Shown in pieces: positions 5,692-11,726 of a DNA stretch of 11,726 nucleotides. The DNA is from Ferruginibacter sp. (GTDB taxonomy: Bacteria; Bacteroidota; Bacteroidia; Chitinophagales; Chitinophagaceae): contig VERM01000020.1 in assembly GCA_018882645.1 (NCBI GenBank), positions 1-11,726 of the forward strand, given 5' to 3'. The translations under genes and the position numbers were made by a program. Each line of letters starts with the position of its first letter. The stretch's first letter is position 1. The notes below the pieces were generated by a model, which did no database searches, was not told the DNA's origin, and worked only from the letters and a program-made list of their open reading frames with translations.

Positions 5692-8091
5692 ATGAACGAC
5701 AAAATATTTATGCAGGGCACTGAGGAAGAAACGGAATTCATGCCAATCATACCATTGAATGAGGAAGATGCAGACAACGAGCTGCAATCTATTCCCGATG
5801 AATTACCCATTTTACCTCTGCGCAATACCGTTTTATTCCCCGGAGTTGTGATTCCCATTACCGTAGGCCGTGATAAAAGCATCAAAGCGGTCATGGACTC
5901 CTACAAAACAGATAAGCTGATTGGTGTAGTAGCACAAAAAGACAGCACCATAGAAGAACCCACCATCAGTGATATTGAGGCTATCGGTACCATAGCAAAA
6001 ATCATCAAACTGATTAAAATGCCTGATGGAGGAACTACGATCATCATCCAGGGGCGCAGGCGATTTCAGATTGTTGAGATTACAAGTGAAGACCCTTATT
6101 TCAAAGCAAAAATAAATTCACTTCAGGAAGACGTGATCGCGAATGATCCTGATTTCAATATTATGGTCAGCAGCATCAAAGATCTTGCTGCCCAAATTGT
6201 TGGGCTCTCTCCCAATCTTCCAAGTGAAGCCGCCATCATTCTCAAAAACATTGAGAACCCTTCTTTCCTTATTCATTTTGTTGGAAGCAATCTGAATTGT
6301 GATCTTAAGAAAAAACAACAGCTGCTTGAAATCAACAACCTCAAAGAAAGAGCTGAATTGCTGTTGAGTTTAATGCACACCGAATTGCAATATGCTGAAC
6401 TTAAAAATAAAGTAACCAATAAAACCAGAGCAGAACTGGATAAGCAGCAAAGAGAATATTTTTTACAGCAACAATTGAAAGCCATTAAAGACGAGCTTGG
6501 GGGGGATAATGTTGCAGAAGTAAAAGACATGTCTAAAAAAGCGGAAAATAAAAAATGGCCCGCTTCTGCAAAAGAAATGTTTAAAAAAGGAATAGAAAAA
6601 CTGGAGCGCATGCATCCTTCTACGCCCGACTATTCTGTTGTATATAACCATCTTGATCTTCTGCTCGATTTGCCATGGGAAGAATACACTGAAGATTCCT
6701 ATGACATCAGAAAAGCAAAAAAAATTCTGGACAAGGATCATTATGGCATGGACAAAATAAAAGAACGCATCCTAGAATACCTTGCCGTGCTGAAACTTAA
6801 AGGCGATATGAAAAGTCCCATACTCTGTTTCGTTGGTCCTCCCGGAATAGGAAAGACAAGTCTGGGTAAAAGCATCGCTTCCGCCATCAACAGAAAATAT
6901 ATTCGACTAAGCCTTGGCGGACTGCACGATGAAAGTGAAATCAGAGGGCATCGTAAAACCTATATCGGCGCCATGCCCGGAAGAATCATACAATCCATCA
7001 GAAAAGCCCAATCAAGCAATCCGGTAATCATTTTAGATGAAATAGATAAGGTAGGCAGCGATCACAGGGGAGATCCTTCATCCGCTCTGCTGGAGGTACT
7101 GGATCCCGAACAGAACAACAGTTTTTATGATAATTACCTTGAGCTTGAATATGATCTCAGCAAAGTATTATTTATCGCTACCGCTAATAATATCAACAAT
7201 ATTCAACCTGCATTGAGAGACCGTCTGGAAATCATAGACCTCAGCGGATATGCAGTTGAGGAAAAAATAGAAATAGCAAAACAGCATCTGATTCCCAAGC
7301 AAAAACAAATGCATGGACTTGAAAAAAATAATCTTAAAATAAACGACACTGTTCTACAAAAAATAATTTCCGATTATACCAGAGAGAGTGGTGTAAGAGA
7401 ACTGGACCGTCTTCTTGCCGGCATCATGCGTTTTGAAGCAAAAGAACTGGTGATGAAAGGGAAAATAAAACCAACTATTTCCAATGGAGACGTTGAAAAA
7501 ATTCTGGGAAGAGCTAAATATTCTAATGATATTTATAAAATGTCAAACATGCCGGGAGTGACTGTTGGGCTTGCATGGACTTATGTTGGAGGCGATATCC
7601 TTTTCATAGAGGCTCAATTGAGCGAAGGTAAAGGCGAATTAAAATTAACCGGTAATCTGGGGAATGTGATGAAAGAAAGCGCCAGTACCGCTTTCACATG
7701 GATTCAGACCAATGCAAAAAAAATAGGCATCTCTGATACTGGAATTTTCAACAGCAACAATGTGCACATTCATATTCCTGAAGGAGCCGTGCCAAAAGAC
7801 GGACCAAGTGCGGGTATCACAATGATGACCGCTCTGGCAAGTGCATTTACCGGGAAAAAAGTAAAGTCCTATTTGGCCATGACAGGAGAAATTACACTCA
7901 GAGGGCAAGTGCTTCCAGTGGGTGGGATCAAAGAAAAAGTACTTGCTGCGAAAAGATCCGGCATCAAAGAAATCATCATGTGCTGGCAAAATCAAAAAGA
8001 TGTTGAGGAAATCAATCCGAAGTTCATTTCCGGAATTTCATTTCATTATGTGAAAACCATGCAGCAGGTATTGGAGATTGCCCTCAACTAG
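5692..8091 (+). CDS. lon: ATP-dependent Lon protease
   Basis: A 799-residue LonA protease, a cytoplasmic AAA+ enzyme that degrades misfolded and selected regulatory proteins. Domains in order: an acidic N-terminal tail (1-35); the LON substrate-binding domain from LPILPLRNTVLFPGVVIPI (38-56); a coiled helical region (about 215-290, with KQQREYFLQQQLKAIKDELG); the AAA+ module with Walker A GPPGIGKTS (382-390), Walker B VIILDEID (445-452) and sensor region TANNINNIQPALRDRLEII; and the Ser-Lys protease domain with PKDGPSAG. Catalytic S706 and K749 have the same 43-residue spacing as S679/K722 of E. coli Lon. All key residues are present and the length is normal. An internal ATG at 5710 is an alternative start, but 5692 is kept as the longer reading. 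Its stop codon overlaps that of the convergent membrane-protein gene. Confidence 0.97.
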   Translation: MNDKIFMQGTEEETEFMPIIPLNEEDADNELQSIPDELPILPLRNTVLFPGVVIPITVGRDKSIKAVMDSYKTDKLIGVVAQKDSTIEEPTISDIEAIGTIAKIIKLIKMPDGGTTIIIQGRRRFQIVEITSEDPYFKAKINSLQEDVIANDPDFNIMVSSIKDLAAQIVGLSPNLPSEAAIILKNIENPSFLIHFVGSNLNCDLKKKQQLLEINNLKERAELLLSLMHTELQYAELKNKVTNKTRAELDKQQREYFLQQQLKAIKDELGGDNVAEVKDMSKKAENKKWPASAKEMFKKGIEKLERMHPSTPDYSVVYNHLDLLLDLPWEEYTEDSYDIRKAKKILDKDHYGMDKIKERILEYLAVLKLKGDMKSPILCFVGPPGIGKTSLGKSIASAINRKYIRLSLGGLHDESEIRGHRKTYIGAMPGRIIQSIRKAQSSNPVIILDEIDKVGSDHRGDPSSALLEVLDPEQNNSFYDNYLELEYDLSKVLFIATANNINNIQPALRDRLEIIDLSGYAVEEKIEIAKQHLIPKQKQMHGLEKNNLKINDTVLQKIISDYTRESGVRELDRLLAGIMRFEAKELVMKGKIKPTISNGDVEKILGRAKYSNDIYKMSNMPGVTVGLAWTYVGGDILFIEAQLSEGKGELKLTGNLGNVMKESASTAFTWIQTNAKKIGISDTGIFNSNNVHIHIPEGAVPKDGPSAGITMMTALASAFTGKKVKSYLAMTGEITLRGQVLPVGGIKEKVLAAKRSGIKEIIMCWQNQKDVEEINPKFISGISFHYVKTMQQVLEIALN

Positions 8092-8558
8092 TCATTGTAT
8101 TTATCCAGCCAATCTTTTTCCTTCTCTGTACTCAACGCCTGTATAATACCAACGATAAAAATCGTTGCCACATTGGATGCAAGAAAAAGCATATTGTAAC
8201 TGTTGTATTTACCAATATCGGTATAATAGTAGTTTATATAAGTTCTTACATCTTCAAAAAGAAAAACCATCCAGGATATAATGATGAAGCTAAAAATAGC
8301 ATAGGACAGCCATCGCACAACCACAGAACGATGCTTTATTGTCCGCTTGAAGTAAATCAAAAATACGGTTATAAAAAACATACTTGGCAGCAGCAATATC
8401 AATGACATATATAGAAAGCTGAACCAAGAAATATTATCAAGCAGGCCGAACAACAATTTAGACAGTATCAGAAAACCTAAAGCTGCGATTAAAAAAATGA
8501 AGAATGCCAGTAAAACATTTCCAATAATACGGAGGTATTTGCTAAGTGTATCTTCCAT
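8088..8558 (-). CDS. Small four-helix integral membrane protein of unknown function
   Basis: A 156-residue protein I do not recognise. It shows four hydrophobic segments at about 9-33, 45-70, 82-101 and 122-142. There is a basic loop KRTIKHR at 71-77 between helices 2 and 3, and an aromatic/charged loop at 102-121 (EDVRTYINYYYTD). The tail EKEKDWLDKYND is charged, so both ends probably lie in the cytoplasm. No enzymatic motif is visible. The ATG sits only 3 bases after the stop of the M42 peptidase gene, suggesting translational coupling and a shared transcript. The gene's TAG stop is inside the same CTAG as the lon stop on the other strand, so the two coding regions overlap by 4 bases. Confidence 0.8.
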   Translation of the reverse strand: MEDTLSKYLRIIGNVLLAFFIFLIAALGFLILSKLLFGLLDNISWFSFLYMSLILLLPSMFFITVFLIYFKRTIKHRSVVVRWLSYAIFSFIIISWMVFLFEDVRTYINYYYTDIGKYNSYNMLFLASNVATIFIVGIIQALSTEKEKDWLDKYND

Positions 8559-8561
8559 TTT

Positions 8562-9665
8562 TTAAAAATAACTCAGGTTGGTCTTGGGAGTAAGAGACAA
8601 TAAAGACTCATACATCAGCTTGATGGTATTTTCTATATCGTCTTTATGCAACATCTCAACGGTTGTGTGCATATAACGGAGAGGAATTGAAATCAAAACA
8701 GAAGGACAACCATCATTGGCATAAGCGAAAGAATCGGTATCGGTTCCGGTACTTCTGCTCACAGCTCTGAGCTGAACAGGAATTTTATTTTTTTGGGCAA
8801 TATTTTCTACAAAATCAATTAATTTATTGTGTACTGCAGGACCATAACAAAGCGAAGGCCCTTTACCACAGGAACACTCCCCTTCAATCATTTTATTGAT
8901 CATAGGAGTAGTGCTGTCATGGGTAACATCCGTAATGATGGCCACATTCGGTTTGATGCGACGGGCAATCATTTCTGCACCCCTGAGTCCTATCTCTTCC
9001 TGAACCGCATTGACCACATATAAACCAAAAGGCAATTTCTTTTTATTGGCTTTCAGCAAACGAGCCACCTCAGCAATCATAAAACCACCGATACGATTGT
9101 CAAATGCACGGCCGATGAGATAACCATGAGCCAATTCATCATATCCTTCCTCATAAGTAACCACGGCTCCGACATGAATGCCCAACGCCTCTACTTCCTT
9201 CTTATTTCTGGCACCACAATCGAGAAATAAATTATCTACCCTGGGCTGCGTTTCCTTATCGGCATTTCCCAAACGGGTATGTATGGCTGGCCATCCGAAT
9301 ACAGCCTTTACAATCCCTTTTTTACCATGAATCAACACCCGCATAGATGGTGCAATCTGATGATCTACTCCACCATTCCTCTTGAGATAAATAAGGCCGT
9401 CGGAAGAAATATAATTCACAAACCAGCTGATCTCATCTGCATGCGCTTCTATAACTACCTTAAATGGAGAAGACGGATTGATAACGCCCACAGCCGTACC
9501 GTAGGGATCAGTAAATATCTCATCTACATTGGGACGAATGTATTCCATCCACAACTTTTGACCACTGCTTTCAAAACCGGTAGGTGAAGCATTATTGATA
9601 TAATTTTTCAGAAAGGCGTAAGACGCATCTAATAGTATAGATTTTTTTTTGTTTGATTTAGCCAT
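8562..9665 (-). CDS. M42-family metallopeptidase (glutamyl aminopeptidase / TET-like)
   Basis: A 367-residue dinuclear zinc (or cobalt) aminopeptidase, cytoplasmic and usually a dodecameric tetrahedral particle that trims peptides released by large proteases. The ATG at 9663-9665 (MAKSNKKKS) is preferred; a TTG 21 bases upstream keeps the frame open. Conserved sites: EAHADEIS (73-80; H75 ligand, D77), GRAFDNRIGG (185-194; D189 bridging), QEEIGLRGAE (222-231; E223 base, E224 ligand), ITDVTHD (244-250; D246 ligand) and YMHTTVEMLH (331-340; H333 ligand). All expected residues are present. A small Cys cluster, GECSCGKGPSLC (262-273), replaces the more usual LGKGP region. The gene is 49 bases downstream of a lipoprotein gene and 3 bases upstream of the four-helix membrane protein. 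The endopeptidase lon nearby could feed it peptides, but it is on the opposite strand and the link is conjecture. Confidence 0.93.
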   Translation of the reverse strand: MAKSNKKKSILLDASYAFLKNYINNASPTGFESSGQKLWMEYIRPNVDEIFTDPYGTAVGVINPSSPFKVVIEAHADEISWFVNYISSDGLIYLKRNGGVDHQIAPSMRVLIHGKKGIVKAVFGWPAIHTRLGNADKETQPRVDNLFLDCGARNKKEVEALGIHVGAVVTYEEGYDELAHGYLIGRAFDNRIGGFMIAEVARLLKANKKKLPFGLYVVNAVQEEIGLRGAEMIARRIKPNVAIITDVTHDSTTPMINKMIEGECSCGKGPSLCYGPAVHNKLIDFVENIAQKNKIPVQLRAVSRSTGTDTDSFAYANDGCPSVLISIPLRYMHTTVEMLHKDDIENTIKLMYESLLSLTPKTNLSYF

Positions 9666-9714
9666 GAGATGATTTTGAAATTGCAAGATTTATAAATGAT
9701 GTTCAGTTGTAACC

Positions 9715-10179
9715 TCAGGGAGAAATATAATATACAGGTTTTGACGTCCGGATGGTATTGCTCTTGTTTTTAGCAAAATCCTTTACATAGACATCAAAAT
9801 AAAGCGTATCCGTATGGGGATTGGGGCGATTGGAAGAAGCCAGCGCCTCCGTTATCAATACATCCACATCCACACTCAGATTGGATTTGTCTGAGATGGG
9901 TAAGTCGGGAAATCGAAATGAATCGGTTTCAAATGGTGGTATCGTAATATTTTTTACATACACAAATGCAGTGTCTTTTCCCTGATCGAAGCCCAAATCA
10001 CCTTCGGCATCCGTCAACTCCAGCGTGAGAACGGGCCCTTGAGTAAGACTGGTAAACTCTCTGGACCATACATTGGGATTGATATTTTTGAATTTTATCT
10101 GAGGGGTGGTGGTAAATGAATCTTTCTTGCAGGAAGCAAAGACAATAGCCGTCAATAAGCAAAAGAATAGATTGCGCAT
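9715..10179 (-). CDS. Small SPII lipoprotein, unknown function
   Basis: A 154-residue protein with a lipoprotein signal peptide: MRNLFFCLLTAIVFASC, with Cys17 as the lipidated residue after a VFAS lipobox. CKKD at the mature N-terminus is common in Bacteroidota outer-membrane lipoproteins, but does not prove surface exposure. The mature part is rich in beta-strand patterns, with LTLELTDAEGDLGFDQGKD (51-69), VYVKNITIPPF and TLYFDVYVKDFAKNKS (125-140), suggestive of an Ig-like or beta-sandwich fold with a possible calcium-type acidic loop (DAEGD). No catalytic motif is seen. It is the first gene of an apparent unit with the M42 peptidase and the four-helix membrane protein, and a good promoter lies just upstream. 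Confidence 0.8.
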   Translation of the reverse strand: MRNLFFCLLTAIVFASCKKDSFTTTPQIKFKNINPNVWSREFTSLTQGPVLTLELTDAEGDLGFDQGKDTAFVYVKNITIPPFETDSFRFPDLPISDKSNLSVDVDVLITEALASSNRPNPHTDTLYFDVYVKDFAKNKSNTIRTSKPVYYISP

Positions 10180-10195
10180 CTGAATAAATTGTATT

Positions 10196-10225
10196 CAAAT
10201 TTACTAAACGAATTTGATATGGCAA
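10196..10225 (-). promoter_or_regulatory. Bacteroidota-type promoter (TTG-N19-TAAATTTG) for the lipoprotein unit
   Basis: On the minus strand a TTG (plus-strand CAA, 10223-10225) is separated by exactly 19 bases from TAAATTTG (plus-strand 10196-10203). This is the best full match in the window to the -33 TTG / -7 TAnnTTTG promoter. The -7 element ends 16 bases before the lipoprotein ATG, predicting a short leader of roughly 10-15 bases. The divergent LuxE-like gene shows only a partial match (TTTG at 10213-10216 and TAAATGAC at 10234-10241). Confidence 0.6.
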
Positions 10226-10262
10226 TCTTAAAATAAATGACCAAATTTGTAGCATCACATTC

Positions 10263-11282
10263 ATGGAAACTACAGAAAAAAATATCAGAAAGAGGATTTT
10301 CGAATGCACAGAGGGTGACTTTAATCAGCTGTCACTGGATATTTTTCATTTCCAACATCAAAACAATCCGGTATACCGATCGTACTGTGATGCGCTCAAA
10401 GTAAAGGCTGACCTCATCAAAGAGAACAGGTCTATCCCATTTCTTCCCATACAATTTTTCAAAACAAAAGCAATCAAAAGCACAACATTTGAACCACAGC
10501 AGATATTTGAAAGCAGCGGAACCACAGGCTCGATTAACAGCAAGCATCATGTAAAAGAAACCTTAATTTACGAGGAAAGCTTTTTTAGGTGTTTCGGAAA
10601 GTTCTATGGAAAAATTGAGAACTATTGCATCATCGGACTCCTGCCCTCTTATCTGGAAAGATCAAATGCTTCTTTGGTCTATATGGTCAACCGGCTGATT
10701 GAAAAATCCGGTTCACGAAACAGCGGCTTTTATCTGAATGATTTTGAAAGCCTACACCAAACATTATTGAATAATGAATCCCAATGTATTCCTACAATTT
10801 TAATCGGTGTTTCATTCGCATTACTGGATTTTTCTGAAATATACAGAATGAATTTAAAACATACGATTATCATGGAGACCGGAGGAATGAAGGGAAGAAA
10901 AAAAGAAATCATACGCCCGGTTTTACACCAGCTCCTTCAGGAAAGACTAGGCATAACGGAAGTTCACTCAGAATATGGAATGACGGAATTGCTTTCACAG
11001 GCATACTCCAAGAAAAACGGCATTTTTTCTACCCCGCCATGGATGAAGATTCTGATCAGATCCGAAGATGATCCTTTTGAAATCAACAGAAAATCTGCCA
11101 AACCATTCATTGATGGTGCCGTAAATATCATCGATCTGGCCAACCTTTACAGCTGCAGTTTTATCGCCACTGATGATAGCGGCAAATTATATCCCGATGG
11201 AAGTTTTGAAATTACTGGCCGGCTCGACCATTCAGATATGAGAGGATGTGGATTGATGGTCATGAATCTGGATGAAACTTAA
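10263..11282 (+). CDS. LuxE-like acyl-protein synthetase / adenylate-forming enzyme
   Basis: A 339-residue protein resembling the LuxE acyl-protein synthetase family, part of the wider adenylate-forming superfamily that activates carboxylates with ATP. Supporting motifs are FLPIQFFKTKAI (60-71), the phosphate-loop-like FESSGTTGS (82-90), METGGMKGR (204-212), SEYGMTELLSQAY (236-248) and ITGRLDHSDMRGCGLMV (317-333), the last resembling the GRxDxxxxxxG hinge of AMP-forming ligases. It is shorter than typical acyl-CoA ligases and about LuxE length. No LuxC reductase, acyl carrier protein or luciferase gene is present, so luminescence is not implied. Related single genes seem to be widespread in Bacteroidota, with an unassigned substrate. 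It is divergent from the lipoprotein unit across 83 bases and convergent with the SAM adenosyltransferase gene. Confidence 0.8.
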   Translation: METTEKNIRKRIFECTEGDFNQLSLDIFHFQHQNNPVYRSYCDALKVKADLIKENRSIPFLPIQFFKTKAIKSTTFEPQQIFESSGTTGSINSKHHVKETLIYEESFFRCFGKFYGKIENYCIIGLLPSYLERSNASLVYMVNRLIEKSGSRNSGFYLNDFESLHQTLLNNESQCIPTILIGVSFALLDFSEIYRMNLKHTIIMETGGMKGRKKEIIRPVLHQLLQERLGITEVHSEYGMTELLSQAYSKKNGIFSTPPWMKILIRSEDDPFEINRKSAKPFIDGAVNIIDLANLYSCSFIATDDSGKLYPDGSFEITGRLDHSDMRGCGLMVMNLDET

Positions 11283-11298
11283 AAAAGTGAACCCACAA

Positions 11299-11320
11299 TT
11301 TGAAAATATTAATTTTCAAA
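11299..11320. terminator. AT-rich hairpin between convergent genes
   Basis: TTTGAAAA (11299-11306) and TTTTCAAA (11313-11320) are perfect 8-bp arms around a 6-base loop, 16 bases after the LuxE-like stop. The right part overlaps the last codons and stop of the opposing gene. The stem has a single G-C pair and no T tract follows on either strand, so it is at best a weak terminator. Confidence 0.3.
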
Positions 11321-11726
11321 AAAAATCTTCACTGTCTGATAATACATACGGTTATTTAGAAACTGTTGCTGTTTTTCCGAGTAACCTTGTAAACCAAAAA
11401 GGCCGGCAGCGTTACCCCTGTTGATTGCTATTTCGAGATATCCGGCAGAATTGAATAAGGCGAGTTTTTCGGATTCGGGCACATCAGCATAAGTATCACT
11501 GATTTTGTCAATCACTTCATCTCTTTTGAAAACGATACTGAATTTCCTGCCTTTACGGTGGAGCTCAAAATCATCCTTTCGGATATTTACCACTACATTC
11601 TCAAATGCATCAATGTAGATGATATGCCCTTCGATCCAGTCATCACCTACAGAAGGTCTCAGTGGATTTTTTATTTTGATGTCAACATTTGCATTACCGA
11701 GCTCTTCTATTTTTTTCCCTTTACTG
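11309..11726 (-). CDS. SAM hydroxide adenosyltransferase (DUF62 family), C-terminal part
   Basis: The 3' part of a gene entering from the right edge; the frame is open to the last base. A GTG at 11591-11593 could be read as a start, but the open frame continues upstream with family sequence, so the gene is longer than the window. The visible 138 residues form the C-terminal beta-barrel of the SAM hydrolase/chlorinase/fluorinase (SAM_HAT) family: DWIEGHIIYIDAFENVVVNI near the domain start and FNSAGYLEIAINRGNAAGLFGL near the end, the latter including the NSxGxLEIAxNxG adenosine-binding signature. Most family members hydrolyse S-adenosylmethionine to adenosine and methionine. The N-terminal Asp/Arg/His catalytic region is outside the window, so halogenase versus hydrolase cannot be judged directly, though hydrolase is far more common. 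Confidence 0.88.
   Translation of the reverse strand, partial: SKGKKIEELGNANVDIKIKNPLRPSVGDDWIEGHIIYIDAFENVVVNIRKDDFELHRKGRKFSIVFKRDEVIDKISDTYADVPESEKLALFNSAGYLEIAINRGNAAGLFGLQGYSEKQQQFLNNRMYYQTVKIFFEN

Noticed and set aside
6273..6611. A 112-codon Ser/Phe/Leu-rich open frame on the minus strand that looks like a membrane protein
   Set aside because: It is the antisense of the charged helical region of lon; Lys/Glu-rich sense codons give hydrophobic and Ser antisense residues.
7645..7995. A 116-codon open frame on the minus strand inside lon
   Set aside because: Lies wholly opposite the conserved protease domain of lon; its Cys/His-rich translation resembles no family and is explained as a frame shadow.
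9666..9686. TTG start adding seven residues to the M42 peptidase
   Set aside because: The in-frame ATG at 9663-9665 is a stronger start and gives a normal N-terminus; the added residues show nothing conserved.
9998..10309. A 103-codon minus-strand open frame spanning the lipoprotein/LuxE-like gap
   Set aside because: Overlaps the lipoprotein gene in another frame and the start of the LuxE-like gene; the lipoprotein frame has a signal peptide and lipobox, this one has none.
10263..11282. Bioluminescence (lux) operon
   Set aside because: Only a LuxE-like gene is present; no luxA, B, C or D homologue is in the window.
11591..11593. GTG as the start of a 94-residue protein at the right edge
   Set aside because: The open frame continues upstream to the window end with family sequence (GHIIYIDAFENVVVNI), so this is the tail of a longer gene.

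Overview
The window looks like an ordinary stretch of chromosome from a member of the Bacteroidota. The evidence is a moderately AT-rich composition, little Shine-Dalgarno signal before the starts, several copies of the TAnnTTTG promoter element typical of this phylum, a DUF4369/TlpA-type thioredoxin, a small SPII lipoprotein, and PdxJ with the lineage-style sequence [15 protein letters not shown] cannot place it below phylum; it could belong to a Saprospiria- or Chitinophagia-like group. I see no tRNA, rRNA, CRISPR array, insertion sequence, integrase or phage gene. No gene-free stretch exceeds about 185 bases.

Layout. Positions 1-1220 (minus) hold a two-gene unit: a membrane-anchored SH3-like protein followed, after 15 bases, by a membrane-anchored M15 D,D-carboxypeptidase-like enzyme cut by the left edge. 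It is divergent from tcdA (ct6A37 tRNA modification) and pdxJ (vitamin B6 synthesis), both plus strand. A long hairpin made of 8-base repeats separates pdxJ from the convergent, exported TlpA-like thioredoxin gene. Upstream of that gene, on the same strand, is the HD-domain CCA tRNA nucleotidyltransferase. A 184-base divergent intergenic region separates cca from lon (799 aa, plus).

lon ends on a CTAG shared with the stop of a minus-strand unit transcribed in the order lipoprotein, M42 aminopeptidase, 4-TM membrane protein. That unit is divergent from a LuxE-like adenylate-forming enzyme (plus). At the right edge, converging on it, is the C-terminal part of a SAM hydroxide adenosyltransferase (DUF62 family).

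Most genes are housekeeping functions for tRNA maturation and modification, PLP synthesis and proteostasis. The least explained parts are the SH3/M15 wall pair (the SH3 fold appears split by an SH3-like insertion), the lipoprotein/M42/4-TM unit, and the stand-alone LuxE-like gene. I did not find convincing evidence of a new defence or mobile system.
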